A DNA stretch of 14,432 nucleotides from JARDZI01 sp041639705 (GCA_041639705.1 JBEQBT010000064.1:1-14432); one strand, 5' to 3'. Shown: positions 1-7,314, numbered from the stretch's first letter. The notes: generated by a model not told the origin, from the letters alone. Numbers and translations: made by a program.

Positions 1-642
1 AATAAAGTTATCACATAGCCCTATTGTATTTCTACTAATACTATCCATATCACCTAGTACCATATCCGGTAGGATTTTATATTTATATGCAATATCACAT
101 CCTCCATCAACACATATAATTGATGGGTTTTCTTCTTTTATAATTCTTTTTACATATTTAATATCTTCTAATCCATACTCTCCTCTTGATATTAGAACTG
201 CCAAAGGTTTTATATCCTTTGACCTGCCTGAAATTTCAATGTTGTTAATGAGCTCTTTTTCCCTCATCATATACTCTATGGTATTACAAACAAAGCCTTC
301 TATTAGAGAATCTATAGCTCTATTATCAGGAGTAGATAAAGTGAAACACTTCTTATTATATAACACACTTTCGCCGGTAATATTTACAATTCCAAAGTTA
401 TCAAATTCCTTAAACCTCTTAGCTTCAAGGTATACCATTTCTATACCTTTTTTATAAATTAGTTCATTACTCTTAGTACTGTAAATATAATTAACACAAT
501 TAATTATTACTTTAACCTTTTTCCCAAGAATCATCTCTGCTGTTGCAAAATCTAAAATATTCTGGCAGATGATAATACAGTCAATTGTTGAGTAATTTTT
601 TAGCTCCTTGGTCAGGGATAGCTTTAGATAAGTATAGAACAT
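1..642 (-). CDS. steA: SteA-like protein with thiamine-pyrophosphokinase-like domain (partial, C-terminus outside window)
   Basis: The reading frame is open from an ATG at 642 to the window edge (214 codons, no stop), so the C-terminus is missing. The N-terminal part (about residues 20-75) has the pattern of the SteA family, including KKVKVIIN and, further on, a KGIEMVYL stretch. From about residue 145 a thiamine-pyrophosphokinase-like catalytic fold begins, with VDGG at 178-181 and GDMDS at 197-201, matching the usual DGG...GD(F/M)DS signature. In Corynebacterium, SteA is a cytokinetic-ring protein acting with SteB; in clostridia the homologue is often found next to spo0A, as here. The start is chosen because GAGGTG (654-649) lies 6 nt upstream of the ATG; an in-frame GTG at 651 overlaps that site and is less likely. 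The substrate is unknown, and a thiamine kinase role should not be assumed. No convincing promoter was seen between 643 and 716. Confidence 0.8.
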   Translation of the reverse strand, partial: MFYTYLKLSLTKELKNYSTIDCIIICQNILDFATAEMILGKKVKVIINCVNYIYSTKSNELIYKKGIEMVYLEAKRFKEFDNFGIVNITGESVLYNKKCFTLSTPDNRAIDSLIEGFVCNTIEYMMREKELINNIEISGRSKDIKPLAVLISRGEYGLEDIKYVKRIIKEENPSIICVDGGCDIAYKYKILPDMVLGDMDSISRNTIGLCDNFI

Positions 643-716
643 AAACTGCACCTCATCTTATATTTTCCCATATAATCCAAAAAATAATCATAATGTTTAC
701 TTATTTACTTAATAAT

Positions 717-738
717 AAAAAAAACCTAACAGGTTTTT
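717..738 (-). terminator. Intrinsic terminator after spo0A
   Basis: On the minus strand an 8-bp stem, AAAAACCT pairing with AGGTTTTT (738-731 with 727-720), closes a 3-nt loop and runs into further T residues. It lies about 40 nt after the spo0A stop codon. The stem is short and A/T-rich, so termination may be incomplete and some readthrough into steA is possible. Confidence 0.7.
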
Positions 739-777
739 ATACCCATTAAGGTTTCTTTAAATTCTAAATACAAATTA

Positions 778-1581
778 TTATCCCAACTTTGCCTTTAATC
801 TTAGCTTATCAGCAACCATTGCTATAAATTCACTATTAGTAGGCTTACCCTTAGCGTTGTGAATTGTATATCCAAAAATTCTATTAATAGTATCTACCTG
901 TCCCCTTGACCATGCAACTTCAATAGCGTGTCTAATCGCTCTCTCAACTCTACTTGGTGTAGTATTAAATCTTTTTGCAATTGATGGATACAATTCCTTT
1001 GTCACTGCGCTTAACAATTCAACATCATTTACAACCATTGTAATTGCTTCTCTCAAATAAAGATATCCTTTAATATGAGCTGGCACACCTATTTCATGTA
1101 TTATACTTGTTATTTCTGCCTCGAGTGAATTAGCTTTTGAATAACTTATAGTCTCGGGCATAATTAATGAAGTTCTTCTAACCTCACTTGTAGATTGTCC
1201 TGATGTAAATAATTGTCTTATTCTCTTGCTGAATATTTCCATATCGAATGGTTTAACTACATAATATTCAGCACCTAAGTTAATTGCTCTTTGGGTGATT
1301 TTGTCCTGGCCTACTGCTGAAAGTACAATTACTTTTGGCATAGGTATTTCCTGCATGGAGTTTATTTTTTCTAAAACTCCTAGACCATCCAAGTGCGGCA
1401 TTATAATATCTAATACCAAAACATCTGGTTGATAATTAGTTACTAGCTTGACTGCTTCAAGTCCATCCTTTGCAATTCCTACAATCTCAAAATCGTTTTG
1501 TCCCTTTAGAAAATCGCTTAGAATACTTGAAAACTCTTTATTGTCATCTGCAATAACAATTTTTATTCTCTCATTTTCCAT
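778..1581 (-). CDS. spo0A: Sporulation master response regulator Spo0A
   Basis: Spo0A is the cytoplasmic transcription factor that, once phosphorylated, commits the cell to sporulation by binding 0A boxes. The 267-residue product has a receiver domain (about 6-125) with acidic pocket D12-D13, phosphoacceptor D58 in VLVLDIIMP, and K110 in VVKPFD. A short linker leads to the C-terminal Spo0A DNA-binding domain (about 150-265), whose recognition region includes TPSRVERAIRHAIEVAW near 208-224. Length and layout are typical of the family. The frame is open nine codons further upstream, but the ATG at 1581 is chosen because GGAGG (1593-1589) sits 7 nt before it and because known clostridial Spo0A proteins begin close to this point. 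A sigma-H-like promoter and a 0A box lie just upstream, and a terminator follows. In clostridia Spo0A is usually phosphorylated directly by orphan kinases; none is encoded in this window. Confidence 0.98.
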   Translation of the reverse strand: MENERIKIVIADDNKEFSSILSDFLKGQNDFEIVGIAKDGLEAVKLVTNYQPDVLVLDIIMPHLDGLGVLEKINSMQEIPMPKVIVLSAVGQDKITQRAINLGAEYYVVKPFDMEIFSKRIRQLFTSGQSTSEVRRTSLIMPETISYSKANSLEAEITSIIHEIGVPAHIKGYLYLREAITMVVNDVELLSAVTKELYPSIAKRFNTTPSRVERAIRHAIEVAWSRGQVDTINRIFGYTIHNAKGKPTNSEFIAMVADKLRLKAKLG

Positions 1582-1623
1582 TTGACAACCTCCCCATTTC
1601 CCTTCCAAATCCTAGCAATATAT

Positions 1624-1652
1624 TAATTCGACAAAACCATAGAATTTCCTTC
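1624..1652 (-). promoter_or_regulatory. Sigma-H-type promoter of spo0A
   Basis: The minus strand reads GAAGGAAAT (1652-1644), an 11-nt spacer, then GTCGAATTA (1632-1624). This matches the sigma-H consensus (RNAGGAWWW, 11-12 nt, RNNGAATWW) at every defined position. Transcription would begin near 1616, leaving a leader of about 35 nt before the spo0A ATG. Sigma-H control of spo0A is established in Bacillus subtilis. The assignment here rests on sequence match and position. Confidence 0.8.
1627..1633 (-). promoter_or_regulatory. 0A box (Spo0A binding site) on the spo0A promoter
   Basis: The minus strand reads TGTCGAA here, within TTTTGTCGAATT, an exact match to the 0A-box core. It overlaps the -10 element of the sigma-H-like promoter, which suggests direct autoregulation of spo0A. 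Part of the match is shared with the sigma-H -10 sequence, so the overlap could be coincidental. Confidence 0.6.
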
Positions 1653-1653
1653 T

Positions 1654-1689
1654 AAAAATAGAAAATATTTTGAAATTATTTCTATTTTT
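1654..1689. repeat. A/T-rich inverted repeat abutting the spo0A -35 element
   Basis: AAAAATAGAAA (1654-1664) is the exact reverse complement of TTTCTATTTTT (1679-1689), giving an 11-bp potential stem around a 14-nt loop. It lies one base upstream of the sigma-H-like -35 element. It might be a protein-binding site or a weak terminator for readthrough from spoIVB; neither is shown. Such repeats also arise by chance in DNA this A/T-rich. Confidence 0.4.
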
Positions 1690-1827
1690 TTCCAGACACC
1701 GTATTTTATGGTAATTTCTACGTTTTTAAAAAGTTTAATGGTAAACATAAGATTATTTCTATTAGTATGGTATTAATAGTCTATTAAATACAAATGTATT
1801 CGCCTATTAACTTATAATACTTTTAAA

Positions 1828-1909
1828 ATGCAGAGGCTTATGTTTGATTAAACAATTTATAACAAACATCTTCCAATTAATTGTATCACATTTTGCATAA
1901 CCTCTGCAT
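1828..1909 (-). terminator. Long imperfect hairpin behind spoIVB, possible terminator
   Basis: ATGCAGAGGCTTATG (1828-1842) pairs with CATAACCTCTGCAT (1896-1909), giving 14 bp with one bulged base around a 53-nt loop. Inside it, ATGTTTG (1840-1846) can pair with CAAACAT (1863-1869); this shares three bases with the outer stem, so the two folds compete at their junction. On the minus strand the outer stem ends in CTGCATTTT, a short T run. It begins 26 nt after the spoIVB stop codon, which fits a terminator or a 3'-end stabilising structure. Confidence 0.5.
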
Positions 1910-1935
1910 ATTATTTTAGAAATTATATATAATCA

Positions 1936-3183
1936 TTATATATTCATACCAATTTCCTGAAGCATCCATTCAATATATATTCCATAGCCCATATCTGGTC
2001 TATTCACAAAAACATGGGTTACTGCACCTATTAGCTTTCCATTCTGAATAATTGGACTTCCACTCATACCTTGAACAATACCACCTGTTTTCTCTAAAAG
2101 TTCTTTATCTGTGATTCTTATAATCATACTCTTAGAATTTGCTTTGCTCTGCTGTGTTAGCTTTTCTATATAAATATCATAAGCTTTAACATTTCCATCA
2201 TCAATAGAAGTTAAAATTTTTGCAGGTCCTTCCTTAATCTCATTTTGTCTAGCTATAGGAACTAGTTTATGATTATATTCTCTACTTGTTAATCCTTTAA
2301 AGTTAGTTGTTTCTCCATATATACCACTACTTGTATTTTTCTTCAAGAAACCTGCTTCATCATCTTCAGAGAATATCCCTCTTAACTCACCAGGTTTACC
2401 TTTTACTCCCTGCTCAATTGAAATTATCCTGGCATTATATATTTTCCCATCTCTTACTGACAATAAAGAACCTGTATCCACATCATTGATTGGATGACCT
2501 AATGCTCCAAATCTTCCAGTGGTTGGGTCATAAAAAGTTAATGTTCCAACTCCCGCTGTAAAGTCTCTAATCCATAAGCCAATTTTGTATTCATCCTTAA
2601 CTTTAGCTTCAATTGGTTTTATATTTACGTTTCTGATGTCACCTTTTCTATTAAGCTTTACATTTAAAATACCTGAACCATTTTTATTTATTATCTCTGA
2701 TACATGTGAATTGTTTTCAATTTTCATTCCATTTATCTCGATAATAGAATCACCCATTTCTACTCCTGAAATTACTGCAGGACTTTGTTTTTTTCCTGAG
2801 GATGTATCTACATCTGCAAAACCAACTACTAAAACTCCCTCTGTGTATAACTTTACACCAATGGGTTGACCTCCTGGAATTACTTTGATTTCAGGCATAA
2901 AATTTAATGTTACTGTTTTTACTGGAAATACTCCAAAAAGCTTTACATTAACATCTAATGTGTTCTGGCTGCTATAATCTTGCTCCTTTTCTTCATTTGG
3001 CATATTTAATTTATATATAAAATTTGACTTTAAATTACTACTCTCAAGGCTTATAAGATTTTTTTTACTTTCTGATAGCTTTATATTCCCTGGCATAGAC
3101 ATTACTTTTACAGTTGCAGCAAGAAATATAAACATTATAGTAATAAAAAAACTGATAAAAATCTTAAAAGCTTTATTTTTCAA
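1936..3183 (-). CDS. spoIVB: SpoIVB serine peptidase (S55 family), sigma-K checkpoint signal
   Basis: SpoIVB is made in the forespore and secreted into the space between the two spore membranes. In Bacillus it cleaves SpoIVFA and so triggers pro-sigma-K processing. The 415-residue product has an N-terminal signal-anchor segment (about 7-27), a PDZ domain (about 95-190) and the SpoIVB peptidase domain (about 200-415). From alignment by eye with the B. subtilis protein, the likely catalytic residues are H230 in GALGHPI, D359 in RITDKE and S374 in GMSGSP; all are present, so the enzyme looks intact. The start codon is TTG: AAGGGGTG lies 6 nt upstream, and the nearby ATG and GTG are out of frame and reach stops at once. 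Many clostridia lack the SpoIVFA/FB pathway yet keep SpoIVB, so its target here is uncertain. Confidence 0.96.
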   Translation of the reverse strand: MKNKAFKIFISFFITIMFIFLAATVKVMSMPGNIKLSESKKNLISLESSNLKSNFIYKLNMPNEEKEQDYSSQNTLDVNVKLFGVFPVKTVTLNFMPEIKVIPGGQPIGVKLYTEGVLVVGFADVDTSSGKKQSPAVISGVEMGDSIIEINGMKIENNSHVSEIINKNGSGILNVKLNRKGDIRNVNIKPIEAKVKDEYKIGLWIRDFTAGVGTLTFYDPTTGRFGALGHPINDVDTGSLLSVRDGKIYNARIISIEQGVKGKPGELRGIFSEDDEAGFLKKNTSSGIYGETTNFKGLTSREYNHKLVPIARQNEIKEGPAKILTSIDDGNVKAYDIYIEKLTQQSKANSKSMIIRITDKELLEKTGGIVQGMSGSPIIQNGKLIGAVTHVFVNRPDMGYGIYIEWMLQEIGMNI

Positions 3184-3237
3184 TCATATCACCCCTTTAA
3201 AGGCTATTTTTTAACTTTATCCTCCTTTCTCTACATC

Positions 3238-3293
3238 TAACTTAACCTTTTTATTGTCCACATATACTATAATAAAGTACGTAATAATAACAA
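3238..3293 (-). promoter_or_regulatory. Candidate spoIVB promoter region
   Basis: Two overlapping candidates are visible on the minus strand. A sigma-A-like pair is TTGTTA (3293-3288), 16 nt, then TATAGT (3271-3266). A weaker sigma-G-like pair is GTATA (3267-3263), 18 nt, then TAAGTTA (3244-3238), with two mismatches to the -10 consensus. Sigma-G control is known for Bacillus spoIVB, but the sequence does not decide between them. Confidence 0.35.
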
Positions 3294-3340
3294 TAATCAG
3301 TTATTCTGTAACCTTCGTCCAAAGTAGTTTTTTTTGGAAT

Positions 3341-3379
3341 AAAAGTAAAAAGCATGCAATTTTTTAATTTGCATGCTTT
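3341..3379 (-). terminator. Strong intrinsic terminator of the asp23-recN series, overlapping the end of recN
   Basis: On the minus strand AAAGCATGCAA (3379-3369) pairs exactly with TTGCATGCTTT (3359-3349), an 11-bp stem with a 9-nt loop, followed by TTACTTTTATT. The 5' arm lies inside the coding sequence and encodes the last residues of RecN (K-H-A-N), and the stop codon falls in the loop. Confidence 0.85.
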
Positions 3380-5067
3380 CTAATTTCATTTTTTTTAATA
3401 TTAGCAAGTTCCAATACTTCCTTTGCGTGTTTCCTTGTTAAGTCTGTTATTACAGTGCCACTAAGCATCCTTGCTAATTCATCTATTTGATTATTATTAT
3501 CCAATTTTTTTACATCTGTAGTAGTTATTTCATTTTGCGTTGTTTTTTGTATTCTAAAATGTACATCAGCCATTGAAGCAATTTGTGGTAAATGAGTTAC
3601 TGATAATATTTGATGATTTGATGATATTTGGAACATCTTTTCCGCAACAGACTGGGCAGTTCTACCACTTATGCCAATATCTATTTCATCAAATATTAAG
3701 GTAGGTATTCTATCTATATCAGCAATTACGCTTTTTATTGCAAGCATTATCCTGGACATTTCTCCACCTGATGCAACCTTACTTAATTGTCTCAATGGTT
3801 CGCCAGGATTTGCAGTCATAATAAAATACACCTCATCCCTTCCGTTTTCTGTTAAGGAACTCTTTTCATTTATTTCTGCTTTAAATATTGCCCTTTCCAT
3901 TCCTAAATATTTAAGCTCACTCTCAATTTGTTGCTTGAGCTTTTCAGAAACTTCCTTTCTGATTACGCTCATTTGATCAGCAACCTTATTTAATTTTTTT
4001 AAATTATCACTTTTCTGTTTATGTAACTCATTAATTAACTCATCACTCTTTTGTATTTGTTCTAACTCTATACATGATTTATTATAATAAGCTATGATTT
4101 CTTCAATAGTGTTCCCATATTTTCTTTTTAACTTACTTATTATATCTAGTCTATTTTCTATTTCATCTAATTCATTTGGATCAAATCCAGAATGCTCAAT
4201 ATACTTTCTAATATTTTCAATTATGTCTCCTAGTTTATAATAAATATCCTCAAGTCCATCCTTCATATATTTAATTTTTTCATCATATCCTGCAATGCTT
4301 TCCAGATTTATTAAACTTTTTCCGATCTCATCATATGCACATTCTTCCTCTCTACCTTCATATATTTTTTGGTAAACACTAGAGAGGGTTGAAAATATTT
4401 TTTCTGAGTTAGCTAATACTATTTTCCTTTTCCCCAGTTCATTATCTTCATCTGATATCAGTTTTGCTTCAGATATTTCTTGAATTTGAAAGGATAGCAA
4501 GTCTATCCTTCTAAGCTTATATTGCTCATCTGTAACAAGCTTTTCAAGTTGTTTTTCTATTTCCTTATTTTTTAAAAATAGTTCTAAATATTCCTTTTTT
4601 AAAATTTTTAAACCTTCACCGCAAAAAGAATCAAGAATATCAATATGTCCTACTTCATTTAACAAGGACTGATGCTCATGTTGTCCATGTATATCTACTA
4701 AAAACCTCCCAATTTGCTTCAAAAAACCTATTGTGACAGTTCGTCCATTTATTCTAGATATACTTTTTCCACTCTGGTTAATTTCCCTGGAAATGATCAG
4801 TATCTCCTCTGCTTCAACTCCGTTTTCTATTAATATATCTTCAATTTCCTTATTTTGAAAATCAAATACTGCTTCTACATAAGCTATTTCTTGTCCAGTT
4901 CTTATTATGTCCTTATTTTGTTTATCACCTAAAATAAAATTTACAGAGTCTATAAGTATTGATTTCCCTGCGCCTGTTTCGCCTGTTAATACATTTAAGC
5001 CTTTTGAAAAAGTCATATCCACTTTATCAATTAATGCAAAATTTTTAATGTGTAACTCAAGGAGCAT
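3364..5067 (-). CDS. recN: DNA repair protein RecN (SMC-like ATPase)
   Basis: RecN is a cytoplasmic SMC-like ATPase recruited early to double-strand breaks, where it assists recombinational repair. The 567-residue product shows an N-terminal ATPase half with Walker A GETGAGKS (29-36), the RecN-typical VDIHGQHEHQ (124-133), a long helical coiled-coil middle (about 150-375), and a C-terminal half with the signature ASGGEMSR (432-439), Walker B LIFDEID (457-463) and a switch region SVTHLPQIA (489-497). Length is typical and all ATPase motifs are present. AAGGGGG precedes the ATG at a normal distance. It follows argR by 38 nt and is the last gene before a strong terminator. No LexA-like operator was seen directly upstream, so expression probably depends on the operon or on an internal promoter I could not identify. 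Confidence 0.97.
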   Translation of the reverse strand: MLLELHIKNFALIDKVDMTFSKGLNVLTGETGAGKSILIDSVNFILGDKQNKDIIRTGQEIAYVEAVFDFQNKEIEDILIENGVEAEEILIISREINQSGKSISRINGRTVTIGFLKQIGRFLVDIHGQHEHQSLLNEVGHIDILDSFCGEGLKILKKEYLELFLKNKEIEKQLEKLVTDEQYKLRRIDLLSFQIQEISEAKLISDEDNELGKRKIVLANSEKIFSTLSSVYQKIYEGREEECAYDEIGKSLINLESIAGYDEKIKYMKDGLEDIYYKLGDIIENIRKYIEHSGFDPNELDEIENRLDIISKLKRKYGNTIEEIIAYYNKSCIELEQIQKSDELINELHKQKSDNLKKLNKVADQMSVIRKEVSEKLKQQIESELKYLGMERAIFKAEINEKSSLTENGRDEVYFIMTANPGEPLRQLSKVASGGEMSRIMLAIKSVIADIDRIPTLIFDEIDIGISGRTAQSVAEKMFQISSNHQILSVTHLPQIASMADVHFRIQKTTQNEITTTDVKKLDNNNQIDELARMLSGTVITDLTRKHAKEVLELANIKKNEIRKHAN

Positions 5068-5105
5068 AATTAATCCCCCTTATTTTTTACTTTTACCTAT
5101 CACTT

Positions 5106-5558
5106 TTATTCATTTAGTAATTTATTAAATTTAGAAACTAATTCTTGAGCCTTTTCTAGTGAACGGGCAAGTACAAATATTGTATTGTCTCCTGCAATAG
5201 ATCCAACTATTCCTTCCCATCCAAGTGAGTCAATAGTTTCTGCTGCTGCAGATGCTGAGCCAGATAATGTTTTAAGAACTATTATATTTCCTACAAAGTC
5301 CATACCAATAACAGTTTGAGTAAATATGCTTACTAGTTTTTCAACCATTACATTTTCCCCATGTGAGATAACCCCATACTTATATTTCCCAGAGGAAGAT
5401 AAAACCTTTATTAACTTTAATTCCTTAACATCCCTTGATACTGTAGCTTGTGTTATGTCCAAACCTAGGTTTCTTAACTCGTCAACAAGTTCCTCTTGAG
5501 TCTCAATATCTTTTTGACTGATTATCTCCAGAATTTTAGCATGCCTGGTAATTTTCAT
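5106..5558 (-). CDS. argR: Arginine repressor ArgR/AhrC
   Basis: This is the arginine-responsive regulator that represses biosynthetic genes and, in Bacillus (AhrC), activates catabolic genes. The 150-residue product has an N-terminal winged helix-turn-helix (about 1-65) with recognition segment QATVSRDVKEL (37-47). The C-terminal oligomerisation and arginine-binding domain (about 75-150) carries GSASAAAETID (100-110) and GSIAGDNT (119-126), where the arginine ligands lie in characterised members. Length is typical. It starts 18 nt after nadK, with GAAGG before the ATG. No arginine genes are present in the window; the argR-recN adjacency is conserved across Firmicutes and does not in itself imply a joint function. 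I saw no clear ARG box, although the short upstream gap leaves little room for one. Confidence 0.97.
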   Translation of the reverse strand: MKITRHAKILEIISQKDIETQEELVDELRNLGLDITQATVSRDVKELKLIKVLSSSGKYKYGVISHGENVMVEKLVSIFTQTVIGMDFVGNIIVLKTLSGSASAAAETIDSLGWEGIVGSIAGDNTIFVLARSLEKAQELVSKFNKLLNE

Positions 5559-5576
5559 TTTTAAAACCTTCTTCCC

Positions 5577-6434
5577 TTAGTTATCTCTATCCTTCAGTTT
5601 TGTCCTTAATACATCATAAAAGTTTCTATTAGATACTTTTATTAATTTTGCAGAAAATGGTGCTTTTTTTATGATTACCCTATCTCCATTTCGCAATTTA
5701 TATCCTTGTTGCCCATCAACAGTCAAATATACATCATGATAATTATCAATGATTTCTACTTTAATTGTATCTTCATCAGAAACAACAAGGGAACGTGAGT
5801 TAAGAGAATGAGGACAAATTGGAGTTAATAAAACAACTTTTACATCTGGGCTGATAATAGGACCACCAGATGAGAGAGAATAGGCTGTTGAGCCTGTAGG
5901 AGTAGAAATAAGTAGTCCATCACCGAAATATGTATCTATATAACTGTCATCTACAAATGTTTTTAGTTTCACCATTCTTGATAGTGTTCCTCTAGTAATG
6001 CCTACATCATTTAAGCAATAGAATGTTTCCACCTTTTTTTCCTGTTTTATTATTACAGCCTCAAGCATCATTCTTTCCTCAATTTTATATTGTTTATGGA
6101 TAATTTTCTCTAAGGAAGTAAATATATCCTTTGTTTCCACCTCAGTAATAAACCCGAGATGACCCATATTGATTCCTAGTATTGGAGTTTGAAGCCAAAG
6201 TATTTGTCTTGCAACTCCAAGGAGGGTTCCATCTCCACCTAATACAATTACAAAATCACAATGTTTGTACATTTCAGCTAGAGAATATCCTAATTCTGGT
6301 CTTTTTAATTGGTCAGCTGTAATTTGAGACAAAATGGTTTGGCATCCTTGTTCTTCAAGCCATTTTGTTATAGAAGAGGTAACTAATAAATCCTTATCCT
6401 TGGTTAAATTAACAATAATGCCTATCTTCGCCAT
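5577..6434 (-). CDS. nadK: NAD kinase
   Basis: NAD kinase phosphorylates NAD to NADP using ATP or polyphosphate and is the only route to NADP. The 285-residue protein has the family hallmarks: GGDGT (66-70) in the N-terminal alpha/beta domain, LNDVGITRG (141-149, the position of the usual NE motif with D in place of E), and TGSTAYSLSSGGP (180-192) in the beta-rich C-terminal domain. Length is normal and the protein looks intact. GGTGAT precedes the ATG. It lies 47 nt after tlyA and 18 nt before argR. NADP supply suits the nearby dxs, since the next step of that pathway uses NADPH, but this adjacency may simply reflect the conserved order tlyA-nadK-argR-recN. Confidence 0.97.
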   Translation of the reverse strand: MAKIGIIVNLTKDKDLLVTSSITKWLEEQGCQTILSQITADQLKRPELGYSLAEMYKHCDFVIVLGGDGTLLGVARQILWLQTPILGINMGHLGFITEVETKDIFTSLEKIIHKQYKIEERMMLEAVIIKQEKKVETFYCLNDVGITRGTLSRMVKLKTFVDDSYIDTYFGDGLLISTPTGSTAYSLSSGGPIISPDVKVVLLTPICPHSLNSRSLVVSDEDTIKVEIIDNYHDVYLTVDGQQGYKLRNGDRVIIKKAPFSAKLIKVSNRNFYDVLRTKLKDRDN

Positions 6435-6481
6435 AATATCACCGCCATATTTCTATAACTATATATTTCATTCCAAATAGA

Positions 6482-7303
6482 CTAATTTTTTAGACTATTA
6501 TGAGAGTTTTCAACTACATCTTCTATTTCTTTTATAGTACTCTCATTGTCAATTTCAGAATTACCATTTTTCACAAAATATGCTAAATATTCTATATTTC
6601 CTTCTGGACCTTTGACAGGTGAAAAAGTTAATCCTAAGAGTTCAAGCCCTATTCCAGCTGCAAAATATATTATACCTTTTATAACTTCCATATGAGTTTT
6701 AGGTTCTCTCACAACGCCTTTCTTTCCAACCTTATCTCTGCCTGCTTCAAATTGTGGTTTAATTAGTGCAACTATCTTACCACTATCAATTAACAACTCC
6801 TTCACAACTGGCAGCACAAGCTTCAGAGATATGAACGCAACATCAATAGATGCAAAATCCAACAATACGCCAATATCCTCAGTTTTTACATATCTAATAT
6901 TTGTTCTTTCCATAGATACAACCCTTGGATCAGTTCTAAGTTCCCAGGCAAGTTGACCATAGCCAACATCAACAGAATATACTTTTAATGCATTGTTTTT
7001 TAGCATGCAATCTGTAAATCCGCCTGTTGATGCACCAACATCCATTGCAACTTTATCTGTTAAATCTAAATTAAATTCTTTAATTGCTTTTTCAAGCTTT
7101 AGTCCTCCCCTGCTAACATAGGGAATTGCTTCACCTTTTACTTCAATGTTTCCATTAATCTTTACCTTTTCTCCACATTTATCCACTCTTTGATTATCCA
7201 CAAAAACTAATCCAGCCATTATATTTTTTTGCGCTTTCTCCCTTGTCTCAAAAAAACCCTTTTCAACAAGTAAAACATCAAGACGCTCTTTTGGTTCTCC
7301 CAT
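6482..7303 (-). CDS. tlyA: TlyA family rRNA 2'-O-methyltransferase (YqxC-like)
   Basis: TlyA enzymes methylate ribose 2'-OH groups of ribosomal RNA; in mycobacteria the targets are 16S C1409 and 23S C1920. The 273-residue protein has an N-terminal S4 RNA-binding domain (about 7-60) and an FtsJ/RrmJ-type methyltransferase domain (about 62-245). The SAM-binding motif is DVGASTGGF (88-96). Residues K69, D154 and K182 (in ALIKPQFEAG) fit the catalytic tetrad of the fold. Some Firmicutes members are annotated as hemolysins for historical reasons; the sequence supports a methyltransferase. The last 30 or so residues are polar and look less conserved. GAGGAG lies 7 nt before the ATG. The gene starts 11 nt after dxs, so the two are probably translated from one mRNA. 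Confidence 0.93.
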   Translation of the reverse strand: MGEPKERLDVLLVEKGFFETREKAQKNIMAGLVFVDNQRVDKCGEKVKINGNIEVKGEAIPYVSRGGLKLEKAIKEFNLDLTDKVAMDVGASTGGFTDCMLKNNALKVYSVDVGYGQLAWELRTDPRVVSMERTNIRYVKTEDIGVLLDFASIDVAFISLKLVLPVVKELLIDSGKIVALIKPQFEAGRDKVGKKGVVREPKTHMEVIKGIIYFAAGIGLELLGLTFSPVKGPEGNIEYLAYFVKNGNSEIDNESTIKEIEDVVENSHNSLKN

Positions 7304-7314
7304 TTTTTTCTCCT

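Larger units (their letters stand above)
1582..1935. other. Intergenic region between spoIVB and spo0A
   Basis: This 354-nt stretch has no credible gene. In the direction of transcription it holds an imperfect inverted repeat behind spoIVB (1909-1828), an A/T-rich middle part without recognised elements, a second A/T-rich inverted repeat (1689-1654), then the sigma-H-like promoter with a 0A box and the spo0A ribosome binding site. The hexamer ATGGTA occurs three times on the plus strand between about 1708 and 1771; I attach no function to it. Confidence 0.75.

Noticed and set aside
239..457. Open frame on the plus strand near the window start
   Set aside because: It lies opposite the steA-like gene, shows no family pattern and has no convincing ribosome binding site. 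The other plus-strand frames (for example near 2307, 2585, 3671, 8630, 11244 and 11254) are likewise opposite well-supported genes.
643..716. Promoter for the steA-like gene
   Set aside because: Weak matches such as TAAACA with TTATAT at 18 nt exist, but in such A/T-rich DNA they are not convincing; readthrough from spo0A is equally possible.
1582..1608. Nine extra codons at the start of spo0A
   Set aside because: These codons contain the Shine-Dalgarno site itself, and known clostridial Spo0A proteins begin at about the ATG at 1581.
5559..5576. ARG box for autoregulation of argR
   Set aside because: The gap to nadK is only 18 nt and contains no recognisable palindromic ARG box.
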